Positions 19,116-29,118 are shown, counted from the stretch's first letter. The stretch is DNA of 64,000 nt from Rhizobium grahamii CCGE 502 (GCF_000298315.2 NZ_AEYE02000035.1:496001-560000), one strand, 5' to 3'. Translations and numbers: made by a program. The notes: generated from the letters alone by a model not told the origin.

Positions 19116-19192
19116 AGTCCTGATCCTAATTTGGTGAACGGGTATCGGATGTGTCGAAACGCGGGAAGTGAATCTCGCTCCTGTTTCGCCAA

Positions 19193-20719
19193 TCAAAGTA
19201 CTTCTGCGAGGAATCGTCGGAGACGATCGCTTTTCGGGGCGTCAAAGATATCCGCTGGCGACCCGACCTCGACTATGCGTCCCTCGTCCATGAAAACGAC
19301 CTGATCTGCGACGCGCCGGGCAAATCCCATCTCATGGGTGACAACCGCCATCGTCATCCCCTGACGTCCGAGGTCGGCAATGAGGTCGAGAACACCTTTG
19401 ACGAGTTCGGGATCGAGAGCGCTGGTCACTTCATCGAACAAAATGACTTCCGGATCCATCGCCAGAGCCCTGGCAATGGCGACGCGCTGTTGCTGACCGC
19501 CCGACAGACCCGACGGGCGATGGTCCTTGCGACCAAGCAGTCCGACGTCGGCTAGCCGCGCCTCGCCGATGCGCCGCGCCTCGCCGCGGGGCATGCCCTT
19601 GATCTTGCGCAGCGACAGCATCACATTGTCGAGCGCTGTATGATCGGGAAAGAGATTGAAGTGCTGAAAAACCATGCCGACGCGGCGTCTTAGCGCCTCG
19701 GGCTTCATCGTCAGGATGCTTTTGCCATCAAGGAGAATGTCTCCGCCTTTCGGTTCGACCAGACGGTTCAGGCATCGAAGTAGTGTTGACTTGCCAGATC
19801 CGGATGGACCGATGATGCAGGTCACGGAACCTTGTGGGATTACCAGATCGACGCCCTTGAGCACTTCAAGGTGTCCGTAGCTCATGTTCAGACGGCGAAT
19901 AGCGAGCGTTCCGCCAGCGACCATATTTCCGCCCTTGCAAGTGCTGGACGTCGTGGTGGCGGCCTTCAACTCGCTGACCTCCATAAGTCCGCTCGCAGCG
20001 CCGCTGGAATTGCCTTGCCTGCCCGTCCGGAGCCGCTGATCGATGTAATTCACGAGATGCGTCAAGGGAACCGTGATCACGAGGTAGAATATGCCCGCGA
20101 GAAGAAGCGGCGACAGATTGCCAGTGACGACAGCCTGGTCCTGGCCTACCCGGAAGATCTCGCGTTCCGACGCGAGTAGTCCCAGAAAGTACACAAGGCT
20201 TGAATCCTTTACGTTCCCGATGAATTGGTTCACCAGCGCCGGGAGGACCCGTCTTACGCCCTGAGGAATCACAATAAGGCGCATGCCTTGCCCGTAGCTC
20301 ATGCTCAACGCGCGGCAGGCCTCCATCTGGCCACGCTCGACGCTCTGGATGCCCGCACGGAAGATTTCACCGATATAGGCGCCTGCGATCAGGCTAAGGG
20401 CAATAATCCCTAGCGGAAATGGTGAGGGGCCGAAGAGCTCGCGCCCGATCCGTGCGAAGCCCTGTCCTATGATCAGAATGGTTACGATTGCCGGCAGGCC
20501 CCGAAAAACGTCTGTGTATATACGTGCCGGTATTCGCAGCCATCGGGACTGCGAAATACCCATGACGGCTAGGACCATGCCGATCACGACGCCCAAGACC
20601 GTCGACGCTGCGGCCAGGATCAACGTGTTCTTCAGTCCGACCGTAATCATGCTTGGCAGCACTTCCGCCATGGCATCAAAATCGAGGAAGCTGCGGCGGA
20701 GATTTTCCAGCCAGTTCAT
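19193..20719 (-). CDS. Fused polar amino-acid ABC transporter permease-ATPase
   Basis: 508 aa joining two subunits normally separate. Residues about 1-225 are a HisM/HisQ-type permease with the coupling motif EACRALSMSYGQGMRLIVIP. After a polar linker (about 225-255) comes a complete HisP/GlnQ-type ATPase: Walker A GPSGSGKST, Q-loop MVFQHFNLF, signature LSGGQQQR, Walker B VILFDEVTSALD. A single permease implies a homodimeric channel. The binding protein is encoded upstream (20841-21671) and the FAD oxidoreductase downstream. Likely controlled by the divergent LacI-type regulator. Confidence 0.95.
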   Translation of the reverse strand: MNWLENLRRSFLDFDAMAEVLPSMITVGLKNTLILAAASTVLGVVIGMVLAVMGISQSRWLRIPARIYTDVFRGLPAIVTILIIGQGFARIGRELFGPSPFPLGIIALSLIAGAYIGEIFRAGIQSVERGQMEACRALSMSYGQGMRLIVIPQGVRRVLPALVNQFIGNVKDSSLVYFLGLLASEREIFRVGQDQAVVTGNLSPLLLAGIFYLVITVPLTHLVNYIDQRLRTGRQGNSSGAASGLMEVSELKAATTTSSTCKGGNMVAGGTLAIRRLNMSYGHLEVLKGVDLVIPQGSVTCIIGPSGSGKSTLLRCLNRLVEPKGGDILLDGKSILTMKPEALRRRVGMVFQHFNLFPDHTALDNVMLSLRKIKGMPRGEARRIGEARLADVGLLGRKDHRPSGLSGGQQQRVAIARALAMDPEVILFDEVTSALDPELVKGVLDLIADLGRQGMTMAVVTHEMGFARRVADQVVFMDEGRIVEVGSPADIFDAPKSDRLRRFLAEVL

Positions 20720-20840
20720 CCAATACCCCCTTCATCCAACACCCACGAGTTGGCGCGCCACGGTGCGCTCCGCTATCCGGGCCTATTTCTTCATAGAGCG
20801 TCGGTTCGGAGCCGCCCGTGCGGACGGGCGGCTCGCGGCA

Positions 20841-21671
20841 TCACTTCTTGGGAAGATACTGGTCGGGCATGGGCGAACCGGGGAACCACTTCTCGTAAAG
20901 GGTCTTCCACGTTCCGTCCTGCATTGCTTCATGAAGCCCCTTGTCGAGTGCCGCCCGAAACGCATCATTGCCCTTTTTGACGACGAACCCGGCTGGGGCA
21001 TCGAAGGATGGAATATTCACGGCTGCTTTCAGGCCCCGATAGCGCTCGCCGTACTGCTTGGCAGCTTCGTAATCGAGGAAATGAGCATCAATCGTACCGT
21101 TGTTCAAAGCAGCCACGGCGGAGTTGTTATCAGGGAACTTGACAAGGTCTGTGCCCGTGAAATTCTTCGTGGCGTAACCCTCCTGGAGAGTTCCCTGTAC
21201 GACGCCAAGCCGTTTGCCCTTTAGACCATCCGCATCCTTGATTGCGGGATCCGCAGTCAAAACCGTAAGGTAGCCAGCCAGATATCCGTCGGAAAAGTCA
21301 ACAGTCTTCTTACGGGCCTCGGTGGTGCCGATCGCGGCGACGGCGACATCAAACCTTTCATTGGCAACGGAAGGCAGGAGTGCCGAAAACTCCTGCCCGG
21401 TGAAGGTCACCTTCTCCTTGGGGAAGCCCATTCTGGAGGCGACGTTCAAGAACAGTTCGATGTCGAACCCGGTGAATTGTCCGTCTGCGGTTGCGAACGT
21501 GTAGGGCTTTGCGTCTCCCATCGTCCCGACACTGATGACGTCCGGATCAATAAGGCCATAAGGGTTTTCGGCGGCCAAGGTCGATCCGGACGCAGCAGCA
21601 AGGAATAAGCATGCTGCAATCCCTCTCCGAACCGGGGCCGCGACGGCTGCCCATACGCTCTGTTTAATCAT
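20841..21671 (-). CDS. Polar amino-acid ABC transporter substrate-binding protein (family 3)
   Basis: 276 aa from ATG 21671, chosen because GGAGAATGAC precedes it; an upstream in-frame ATG (21743) lacks such a site and would bury the signal peptide. The signal sequence ([17 protein letters not shown]) is followed by the two-lobed PBPb domain: [18 protein letters not shown] is the family-3 signature and [17 protein letters not shown] marks the second lobe. First gene of the LacI-controlled operon; delivers the substrate to the fused permease-ATPase. Confidence 0.94.
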   Translation of the reverse strand: MIKQSVWAAVAAPVRRGIAACLFLAAASGSTLAAENPYGLIDPDVISVGTMGDAKPYTFATADGQFTGFDIELFLNVASRMGFPKEKVTFTGQEFSALLPSVANERFDVAVAAIGTTEARKKTVDFSDGYLAGYLTVLTADPAIKDADGLKGKRLGVVQGTLQEGYATKNFTGTDLVKFPDNNSAVAALNNGTIDAHFLDYEAAKQYGERYRGLKAAVNIPSFDAPAGFVVKKGNDAFRAALDKGLHEAMQDGTWKTLYEKWFPGSPMPDQYLPKK

Positions 21672-21754
21672 GTCATTCTCCGCTCTGAAGGTTGCTCTTT
21701 CTGGCACTTCGGCTTCTTTGAAAAGTGGATTTGAATCACTCACTTCCCGGGTTA

Positions 21755-21787
21755 GAGACCGGTATCATTCGTAAAGAGACCGGTCTC
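21755..21787. promoter_or_regulatory. Tandem operators for the divergent LacI-type regulator
   Basis: Two near-identical sites in the promoter region between the binding-protein gene and the regulator: GAGACCGGTATC (21755-21766) and the perfect palindrome GAGACCGGTCTC (21776-21787). Their centres are 21 bp apart, two helical turns, so two dimers would bind on one DNA face. The central CCGG fits LacI/PurR-type half-site geometry. Inference: the regulator represses both directions. Confidence 0.72.
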
Positions 21788-21846
21788 ATAACGAAATTGA
21801 TATCCGGCAATTGACGAGCCGTCAACGACTCTTGTAGTCCTGTGAC

Positions 21847-22917
21847 ATGGAAGATTTGCATTCTCAAAGGCGACCTGTGACGGTAGCAGACGTCGCCAGA
21901 AGCGCGAACGTCTCGAAGGCAACGGCTGCCCGCGTTCTCGGCGGCTACGGCACTGTTAGCGACAAGATCCGGGAACAGGTGACGACTGCCGCTTCGGCAC
22001 TCGGCTACAGACCAAACGAACTTGCGCGCAGCATGACCACGGGCCGCTCGGGGACGATCGGCGTGATCGTAGGCGACATCGAGAATGCGTTTTTCAGCCT
22101 CGCCGTCCGTGGGATAAGCGACTCGGCGCGGAATGCCGGTTTCAACGTGATCATTGCAAACTCCGGAGAGGAGCTGCAGGCCGAAAAGTCTGCCATCGAT
22201 CTTCTGATCGGCAGGCGGGTCGATGGGCTGATCGTAACGCCCTCGGACTGCCGGGAGTCGGACCATCTCAGCGACGCGATACGCGTGGGCGTCCCACTGA
22301 TCCTGTTCGACCGGACGATCCCGGCCCTTCAAGTCGATGCGGTTACCGGTGCCGACCGGGAGGCGGCGATCGCTGCGACCCGTCACCTTCAGGATTTTGG
22401 CCACCGCCAGATCGCGTATATAACGGCAAAGGAAGGTGCAGTCGGTGAGTTTTTCACCAACGAGTACCAGCTGCCCACCTCATCCGTCCTCGGCCGCGTC
22501 GAGGGTTTCCTGGCCACGCAGTCGGCCAATGGCGTGTTGGATGCGCACCAGTTGGTGCGGCTTGGTGCGACGGACCAGAAGCACACCGATGCTGTAGTTT
22601 CCCATCTCCTCAACGGCTCGGCTCCTCCGACAGCCATTCTGGCCTCCGACAGTCTCGTAGGGTTACAAGTACTCCGATCGCTTCATGCCCTGGGAATGTC
22701 TGTACCGGAGGACATTTCCATCATCTCCTTCTTCAACGCGGATTGGACAACGGTTACCACACCACCCATCACCGTCGTCGACCAGCCTGTTTATGAAATG
22801 GGACGGTTGGCTGCCGAAAGGTTGATAGCCAGGATCGACGGATCTGGTGGCCCAGCGGAGCATACGAGGCTACAGACGAGCCTCATTTCTCGGGGATCAG
22901 TTGGCCGGCCGAAATAG
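21847..22917 (+). CDS. LacI family transcriptional regulator
   Basis: 356 aa. The N-terminal helix-turn-helix (VTVADVARSANVSKATAARVLGG) and hinge helix (YRPNELARSMTTGRSGTIGV) are followed by a periplasmic-binding-protein-like sensor domain ending in the dimer segment YEMGRLAAERLIARI. It is divergent from the ABC/oxidoreductase operon and reads away from two palindromic sites, so local repression relieved by the imported compound is the simplest model. Unusually, the ligand would be an amino-acid-like compound rather than a sugar, since the transporter belongs to the polar amino-acid class. Confidence 0.93.
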   Translation: MEDLHSQRRPVTVADVARSANVSKATAARVLGGYGTVSDKIREQVTTAASALGYRPNELARSMTTGRSGTIGVIVGDIENAFFSLAVRGISDSARNAGFNVIIANSGEELQAEKSAIDLLIGRRVDGLIVTPSDCRESDHLSDAIRVGVPLILFDRTIPALQVDAVTGADREAAIAATRHLQDFGHRQIAYITAKEGAVGEFFTNEYQLPTSSVLGRVEGFLATQSANGVLDAHQLVRLGATDQKHTDAVVSHLLNGSAPPTAILASDSLVGLQVLRSLHALGMSVPEDISIISFFNADWTTVTTPPITVVDQPVYEMGRLAAERLIARIDGSGGPAEHTRLQTSLISRGSVGRPK

Positions 22918-23009
22918 TCACCATGGCGCACTCAAACCTGCCGATGGCCTAGATCAATCCGGCTCCTGGGGTTGCCGGCCTCCAAGCGGGCCCGGCAATC
23001 GATGTCATG

Positions 23010-23588
23010 TCACCGGTGCACGTCCGTCGCTCGATAAGCGGCAGAGCTCGTCCCCGCTCTCGCGCTGATGAGTGTGGTGCCATCGCGGGCGGTCGTATAG
23101 TTGCTCCTGTCGAACAAACCGTTCGGACTGGCAAAGTGGGTACCGCTCATTCCAAGGCGCCTAGCTTCATCGTTCATTCGCTTTACAAACGATAGTTCAT
23201 CGAAAGCTACCGCTTCTGCCAAGGCGACTGCCACATCGTTTGCCGAAGCGGTGATCGTAGCAAAGAGCGCATCCTCCAGCGTCATTGTTCGGCCCAGGCT
23301 TAAACCGGAATCCAGAAAAGCCTGCTTCACCGAATTCCGTGTCATGGTGACCGGCGTGGTAAGCGTCACCTCCCCGGCGCGAAGAGCTTCGAATACGACA
23401 AGCGCCGTCATCAACTTGGTGGTTGAAGCCGGAAACCAGGGGAGCCCGGCATCTTCCTGATAGAGCACCTCGCGATTGTTGCCATCCACGACGAGCACAG
23501 GCGTTGTCCGGACCGGCGTCGCCAGGAGAAGCGCGGCCAATAGAAGCGAGGTCCTGGCCGACCCCTTCCCTGTAGATGTCATCGTCAT
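23010..23588 (-). pseudogene. D-alanyl-D-alanine carboxypeptidase (S11), 3'-truncated
   Basis: Starts at ATG 23588 (GGAG upstream) with a signal peptide (SLLLAALLLATPVRT), then the penicillin-binding motifs SxxK (FPASTTKLMTAL) and SxN (TASANDVAVALAEA). Family similarity stops after YTTARD; the remaining 20 or so residues (from GTTLISARAG) do not match the family, and the KTG motif needed for catalysis is absent in any frame downstream. The protein would be about 190 aa instead of the usual 300-390. Either a recent truncation or a rearrangement scar. Confidence 0.78.
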
Positions 23589-23603
23589 AGACAGTCTCCA
23601 CAA

Positions 23604-24087
23604 TCGTGCGGCGATGCCGTCTAGCCAGCCTTATCTAGCAGACGGCCGTCCCAAGCAACCAGCTTGCGGCCGGGCAAAATGACCTCTTGCTCAACTTTTC
23701 GTGCTCAATCTCCCGCATGAAACGCACCGTTTCAGCAACATCGGCGATCGCGGACGTCATCATTAAAAGGCTTTCCCAAGGGCAAGACGCCACCGGTTGA
23801 CGCGACGAATCCAAACCCTGAACGGTGATGTGTCTGCCAAGCATTACCGCGAACTGAGAAATGGCTGACTGGTCGAGTAGGAGATGATTTCAACAGGCCG
23901 TGGAGCAACAGGGCAGAGACCACGCGGCGGAACCTGACCTTACGTCGATCTGGGCCGGCACCCGGAAACATATAACGAAGTCAAAATTGGCAAAGCTTAG
24001 GTCGACGTCTCCGATGCTGAAATCCGAAGTGCGTTTAAATTCCTCGGTGTGTCAGCTCGGCGATAACTATCGGCGCAAGGACCGGTA
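23604..24087. other. Intergenic, weak frames only
   Basis: Two overlapping minus-strand frames (about 23635-23844 and 23732-23971) lack ribosome-binding sites. One contains a helical stretch (VAETVRFMREIEHEKLSK) that might be the remnant of a small gene. Nothing else recognised. Confidence 0.35.
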
Positions 24088-24525
24088 TCACAGCCGCGCT
24101 CGCGTGGAGCGGGGCGTAGACAAAAGCAAACTCGTCTCACTGGCTGTTATGCCCGGCACCAATCGTATCTTTCGGAGAACCGCATCGAACTCAGTCAAGC
24201 TTCCAGCATTCAAGCCGACCAGGAGATCCCAACGACCGTTTGTCGTATGGATTTCCGCAATTTCGGGAAAGCTGCCCAGCGTCCGTATTACCCTGTCGGT
24301 CACGTGACCTTCGATTTCGATTGTCATCACTCCTCGGACGACGTCTTCCAATGCGTCGGCGCGGAGGATCACTGTGTAGCCGATGATCGTCCCATCGCGC
24401 TCCATTCGTTCAATGCGGGATCGCACGGTCGCCCTTGATGCCCCTGTTTCGATAGCGAGGTCCGACACGCTACGACGTCCATCGTCGCGAAGCAGCCGGA
24501 TAATCTTCTGGTTCAAATCGTCCAT
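24088..24525 (-). CDS. Lrp/AsnC family regulator of the arginase operon
   Basis: 145 aa. An N-terminal winged helix-turn-helix (LNQKIIRLLRDDGRRSVSDL then ETGASRATVRSRIERM) and a C-terminal RAM/AsnC ligand domain (GRWDLLVGLNAGSLTEFD). Divergent from arginase and ornithine cyclodeaminase. On Agrobacterium Ti plasmids an Lrp-type activator (ArcR) with the same arrangement induces arginine and ornithine catabolism, so this is very probably its counterpart. The 120-bp divergent promoter region should contain the binding site, though I did not find a clear palindrome. Confidence 0.92.
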   Translation of the reverse strand: MDDLNQKIIRLLRDDGRRSVSDLAIETGASRATVRSRIERMERDGTIIGYTVILRADALEDVVRGVMTIEIEGHVTDRVIRTLGSFPEIAEIHTTNGRWDLLVGLNAGSLTEFDAVLRKIRLVPGITASETSLLLSTPRSTRARL

Positions 24526-24646
24526 CTTAGCAAATCGCCCATTCTACTTATCAGATTGGTCAGTATGGCATATCGAGATGCCAAAATTCAATGTTCGTTC
24601 CGCCACTCAAATGCATTACAGTCTATCAAATTTGATGGAGTACCAA

Positions 24647-25567
24647 ATGGATTGCACATTGATCGGGGCCCCTTTGCAGATTGGCGCCGGGCAGCTCGGC
24701 TGCGAAATGGGACCAAGCGCACTAAGGATTGCCGGGTTGCGGTCTGCGCTTGAAGACCTTGGGCATCGGGTTTCGGACGTAGGCAACCTCTCGTCGCGCG
24801 CATTTGATGAGATAGAACATCCCAACTCTGCTGTGCATCACCTTGGGGAGACAGTCGCTTGGATCGAAGCGATTTCCGCTTCCGCCTATGAACACAGTCA
24901 ACACTCGATGCCGATCTTCCTCGGCGGGGACCACGCGATATCTGCGGGTACGGTTGCCGGTTTGGCGAAGAGAGCAGCAGACAAAAACCGGCCGCTTTTT
25001 GTGCTGTGGCTTGATGCTCATACCGATTTTCACACTTTGGAGACGACGGCCAGTGGCAACCTTCATGGCACGCCGGTGGCCTACTATACCGGCCGAGCTG
25101 GTTTTGAAGGGTATTTCCCGCCGCTGTCAAACGCCGTTCCGTCAGAAAATGTTTGTATGATCGGGATACGCAGTGTCGATCCAGCCGAACTCAAAGCGCT
25201 TAGTGTTTCGGCTGTCACGGTTCACGATATGCGAGCCATTGATGAGCACGGTGTTGCCGTCCTGCTTCGCGAGTTCCTCGAAAAAGTTCGGGCAGCCGAC
25301 GGCCTCCTACACGTGAGCTTTGACGTCGACTTCCTGGAGCCAGAAATCGCCCCGGCGGTCGGAACGACAGTCCCCGGAGGTGCGACCTTTCGCGAGGCGC
25401 ACCTTATTATGGAAATGCTTCATGACAGCGGATTGGTCTCAAGCCTCGATGTCGTCGAACTCAACCCCTTTCTCGACGAGCGTGGCAAAACCGCCAAGCT
25501 TCTGGTCGATCTCGTATCCAGCTTGATGGGCAAGCGCGTCATGGACCGCCCAACCCTTGCAGGCTGA
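24647..25567 (+). CDS. arcA: Arginase
   Basis: 306 aa. It hydrolyses L-arginine to ornithine and urea. The start is ATG 24647 because GGAG lies seven bases before it; ATG 24635 is in frame but poorer. All manganese-binding motifs are present: GGDHAIS (histidine), WLDAHTDFHT (the DAHTD cluster) and SFDVDFLEPEIAP (the SxDVD motif). The length is normal for bacterial arginases. The next gene, ornithine cyclodeaminase, starts 25 bases after the stop, so arginine is converted to ornithine and then proline. The symbol follows the Ti-plasmid naming; rocF or argI would be equally valid. Confidence 0.94.
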   Translation: MDCTLIGAPLQIGAGQLGCEMGPSALRIAGLRSALEDLGHRVSDVGNLSSRAFDEIEHPNSAVHHLGETVAWIEAISASAYEHSQHSMPIFLGGDHAISAGTVAGLAKRAADKNRPLFVLWLDAHTDFHTLETTASGNLHGTPVAYYTGRAGFEGYFPPLSNAVPSENVCMIGIRSVDPAELKALSVSAVTVHDMRAIDEHGVAVLLREFLEKVRAADGLLHVSFDVDFLEPEIAPAVGTTVPGGATFREAHLIMEMLHDSGLVSSLDVVELNPFLDERGKTAKLLVDLVSSLMGKRVMDRPTLAG

Positions 25568-25592
25568 TTGCACACATCGTTTCGGAGGACAA

Positions 25593-26654
25593 ATGACAAT
25601 CGATCAAAAGCTGAACGTGGTGCCGTTCATTAGCGTTGACCACATGATGAAGCTCGTTCTTAAGGTTGGCATCGACACCTTCTTGATAGAACTTGCGGCG
25701 ACAATCGAGGAGGATTTCCGGCGTTGGCCGGCCTTTGACAAGACCCCGCGCGTCGCATCGCATTCCCACGAAGGCGTCATCGAACTCATGCCTACAAGCG
25801 ATGGCACATTGTATGGCTTCAAATATGTGAACGGTCATCCGAAGAACACCCGCCAGGGACGGCAGACAGTCACCGCGTTCGGCGTCCTGTCGGACGTTGG
25901 TAACGGCTACCCAATGCTGTTATCCGAGATGACGATCCTGACCGCTTTGCGGACTGCGGCTACGTCCGCAGTGGCGGCAAAGTTCCTCGCTCGTTCCGGT
26001 TCCCGGACAATGGCAATCATCGGCAACGGCGCGCAAAGCGAATTTCAGGCACGGGCATTCAAGGCACTGCTCGGAACAGATAAGCTCCGATTGTTCGACA
26101 TCGATCCGTCTGCAACGCGTAAATGTGCCCGCAATCTTGAGGGGCTCGGGTTCACCATTGTTGAGTGCGGATCCGTTGAAGAGGCGGTCGAAGGCGCTGA
26201 CATCGTTACCACTGTCACCGCAGATAAGCAGTACGCCACCATCCTGTCCGACAACCACGTTGGGCCCGGCGTACATATAAATGCCGTGGGCGGCGATTGC
26301 CCCGGGAAGACCGAACTCAGCAAAGACATTCTGCTGCGATCCGACATATTCGTCGAGTATCCGCCGCAAACGAGAATTGAAGGCGAGATCCAACAACTGC
26401 CGTCAGATCATGCCGTCACCGAAGTCTGGCAGGTAATTACAGGGGAGGCCGTCGGCAGAAGGAACGATGGGCAGATCACATTGTTCGACAGTGTCGGCTT
26501 TGCAATCGAAGACTTCTCCGCACTTCGATATGTCAGGGCGAAAATCGCCGAACTGAACATGTTCGAAGAACTCGATTTGCTGGCCGATCCAGACGACCCA
26601 CGCGATTTGTATGGCATGCTCCTCCGGTGTGAGAAAAAGCTGTCGGCCGTTTAA
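25593..26654 (+). CDS. arcB: Ornithine cyclodeaminase
   Basis: 353 aa, start ATG 25593 with GGAGG upstream. It converts L-ornithine to L-proline and ammonia using NAD as a catalytic cofactor. The OCD/mu-crystallin fold is clear: substrate-binding MPTSDGTLYGFKYVNGHP near residue 68, Rossmann motif MAIIGNGAQSEFQARAFKAL near 140, and the catalytic aspartate segment INAVGGDCPGKTEL near 225. It forms a two-gene operon with arginase for use of arginine as carbon and nitrogen source. The length and motifs match the Agrobacterium enzyme class (about 350 aa). Confidence 0.94.
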   Translation: MTIDQKLNVVPFISVDHMMKLVLKVGIDTFLIELAATIEEDFRRWPAFDKTPRVASHSHEGVIELMPTSDGTLYGFKYVNGHPKNTRQGRQTVTAFGVLSDVGNGYPMLLSEMTILTALRTAATSAVAAKFLARSGSRTMAIIGNGAQSEFQARAFKALLGTDKLRLFDIDPSATRKCARNLEGLGFTIVECGSVEEAVEGADIVTTVTADKQYATILSDNHVGPGVHINAVGGDCPGKTELSKDILLRSDIFVEYPPQTRIEGEIQQLPSDHAVTEVWQVITGEAVGRRNDGQITLFDSVGFAIEDFSALRYVRAKIAELNMFEELDLLADPDDPRDLYGMLLRCEKKLSAV

Positions 26655-27057
26655 ATTAACTATCTTCCAACAGTCTGAGCGCGGCGTGGATGACGGCGTC
26701 ATAAGCCGGAAACTACGTCGCGCGGCTCTGGCATTCGCTAAAAGCGAAAGGCGCTATGGGAAGACAACCGTTGCATTTAATCGCGAAGCGCGACTGAAAG
26801 GCTTTCGATGTCCAGAGAGTCCGACGAAATCCCCGCGGCTATGCATGGGTTACGCGCTCGGTATCCCCTAGAGAAAACTGATCGACGCTGGGGTAACTCG
26901 TTGATGCCTACTTGCGCGGACCACGATCAGATTAAACCCGTATTTACCATCCTTCAGGCTCCTTTGCTCAACCCTTGCGTTGCGCACAAATCTTCATGGT
27001 TGCATAACCCGTTGCTTCTAGCTTCCCTCAACCCATCAGGTTACCACGAGGAATGAG
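26655..27057. other. Intergenic, nothing recognised
   Basis: About 400 bases between ornithine cyclodeaminase and the diguanylate-signalling gene. No gene, terminator with a T-run or obvious operator was seen. The ribosome-binding site GAGGAATGAG precedes the next start. Confidence 0.4.
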
Positions 27058-29118
27058 ATGAGCGCCTGCAGAGACCTAGGGCAGAAAGAGTTTGGTCAGA
27101 CACTGCCTGACAAGGGCGAGCCCACGCGAGCATCAACCTGCGCCGAGCGACATGAATGGCTTGAGGCTATGATAAACCATGTGCCTGATTTCATCTATGC
27201 GAAGGACCTGGCTGGAAGATTCGTTTTTGCGAACCGTGCGGTAGTCCACAACAATGGCTTTTCCGGTGTGGATGAAATCGTCGGCCTCACAGACTACGAT
27301 ATTCACCCGTCGACGTTCGCACAGGAAATTGACGAGATCGAGCGACAGGTAATGACCACGGGGCGCGCCAATCTTGGCGTCGAGGAACCCCGTCTCAAGG
27401 GCGACGGTTGGCTTATGATGTCCCGCGTCCCCTTGCGTGATCGCGACGGCAACGTCATCGGTGTTGTCGGAGCCTCTCGCGATATCACAAGCCGCAAGCG
27501 AGCCGAGGAGCTCATGAAAGCCCAGACGAGGCTCCTCCACGACGTTGCACGAGGCGTTGATATTCAGTCGCTCCTGACCGATCTCGCGATCATGCTTCGT
27601 AACGTTCTTCCTTCTCGCACGGCCCAGATATCACTTCATGGCGATAGACAAGCCGTCCTTTCCCCCGAGGCCTTAGAATTCCCGATAGCGGCTCGCGACG
27701 GAGAACGGCATGGGGTTTTGGCGGTCTCGCAGGCGGCAGACGACGATACCGGCGTGCCGGAATTCTTGACCACAGTCGCCCAAATGGTCGGCATCGCGAT
27801 AGACAGAAATCGAGACGTCGAGCGTATCGCCCATCTGGCCGAGCACGATACTCTCACCGACCTACCCAACCGATCCTTGCTAGATCGCACTCTGCAGGCA
27901 CTGCTTCTTAACAGCGAGGCAAGTGGCAGCGGTATAGCTGTGGCGTTCCTGGATTTGGACAACTTCAAGCTGGTTAACGATAGCCTCGGACATGCCGCCG
28001 GCGACGAACTCCTTAAGGTTGTTGCCAACAGGATCGTGCGTGAGGTGGGTGGCGCTGGGCTGGTGTCCCGAATAGGTGGGGACGAATTTATCTTGGTTCT
28101 CGAGCAGACGAAGGATGTTTTCACCGATCGTCTCGAACGGGTTCGCGCCGCGATCGCCACGCCGATAACGGTCTGCGGAACAGATCTCCGCATCACGGCC
28201 AGCATTGGAGTAGCATGTTCAGAAAAGCACGGTGAGACCTCGTCCCAACTTTGCGCCAATGCCGATCTTGCCCTTTACAAGGTGAAGGAGTCGGGGCGGA
28301 ACGGCATTCGTATGTTTACCCCGGCGATGGCCGCTGAGGTAAGAAACAAGCTTGAGCGTATCGATGACCTGCGTCGGGCGATAGAAAGCGACGAATTCGT
28401 CGTCCATTACCAGACTCAGCGGGACGCGGCTTTGGGCACCATAATAGGTGTTGAGGCTCTCGTCAGGTGGAACCATCCGATCAGAGGCCTGCTTGCACCA
28501 TCGGAATTCGTGCCGCTTGCCGAGGAGACCGGACTGATCGTTGCTGTCGGCGACATTGTGCTCAACAAGGCCTGTCGTCAGGCTAAAGACTGGCAAAAAC
28601 GCGGCGTTGCAGCGGTGCGCGTCGCGGTCAATGTCTCGACCCGGCAATTCTTGGAGCCCTCGCTGACCGCGCAGGTGCGGCAGGCACTTTCCGATGCCGA
28701 CCTTGACCCGGAGTGGCTTGAGTTGGAAGTCACAGAAAGTCTGATCATGAAAGATGTAGACGGGGCAATCGCCCGAATGCATGAGTTGAAGGCCCTGGGC
28801 GTTAGCCTTTCGATAGACGACTTCGGAACCGGCTACTCCAGCTTAAGCATGCTCAAGAGGTTCCCCCTGTCGCGGCTAAAGATCGATCGCTCGTTCATCG
28901 CCGACATCCCAAACGATTCGGGAGACATGGCAATCACCAACGCCATCGTTTCGTTGGCGAAACTCCTGGGACTGGAAGTCGTTGCGGAGGGCGTGGAGAC
29001 CGAAGAGCAAGCTCGCTTCCTCAAGGATACCGGCTGTGAGCTTTTCCAGGGATTTTTGTTCGCGAGGCCCCTTCCTCCAGCCGACGTGGAACGTCTGTTG
29101 CTGGTGAGACCCGATTGA
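27058..29118 (+). CDS. PAS-GAF-GGDEF-EAL cyclic-di-GMP signalling protein
   Basis: 686 aa, cytoplasmic (no membrane segments). A PAS sensor (about 35-150, VPDFIYAKDLAGRFVFANRA) and a GAF-like domain (about 155-260) come first. The GGDEF domain (about 265-425) has an intact GGDEF at residue 340, so cyclase activity is possible; the RxxD inhibitory site five residues upstream is absent. The EAL domain (about 435-680) has EAL at 466, the metal site DDFGTGYSSL, LKIDRSFI and GVETEEQ, so phosphodiesterase activity is likely. Probably bifunctional, or GTP-activated phosphodiesterase. Transcribed alone. Confidence 0.95.
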   Translation: MSACRDLGQKEFGQTLPDKGEPTRASTCAERHEWLEAMINHVPDFIYAKDLAGRFVFANRAVVHNNGFSGVDEIVGLTDYDIHPSTFAQEIDEIERQVMTTGRANLGVEEPRLKGDGWLMMSRVPLRDRDGNVIGVVGASRDITSRKRAEELMKAQTRLLHDVARGVDIQSLLTDLAIMLRNVLPSRTAQISLHGDRQAVLSPEALEFPIAARDGERHGVLAVSQAADDDTGVPEFLTTVAQMVGIAIDRNRDVERIAHLAEHDTLTDLPNRSLLDRTLQALLLNSEASGSGIAVAFLDLDNFKLVNDSLGHAAGDELLKVVANRIVREVGGAGLVSRIGGDEFILVLEQTKDVFTDRLERVRAAIATPITVCGTDLRITASIGVACSEKHGETSSQLCANADLALYKVKESGRNGIRMFTPAMAAEVRNKLERIDDLRRAIESDEFVVHYQTQRDAALGTIIGVEALVRWNHPIRGLLAPSEFVPLAEETGLIVAVGDIVLNKACRQAKDWQKRGVAAVRVAVNVSTRQFLEPSLTAQVRQALSDADLDPEWLELEVTESLIMKDVDGAIARMHELKALGVSLSIDDFGTGYSSLSMLKRFPLSRLKIDRSFIADIPNDSGDMAITNAIVSLAKLLGLEVVAEGVETEEQARFLKDTGCELFQGFLFARPLPPADVERLLLVRPD

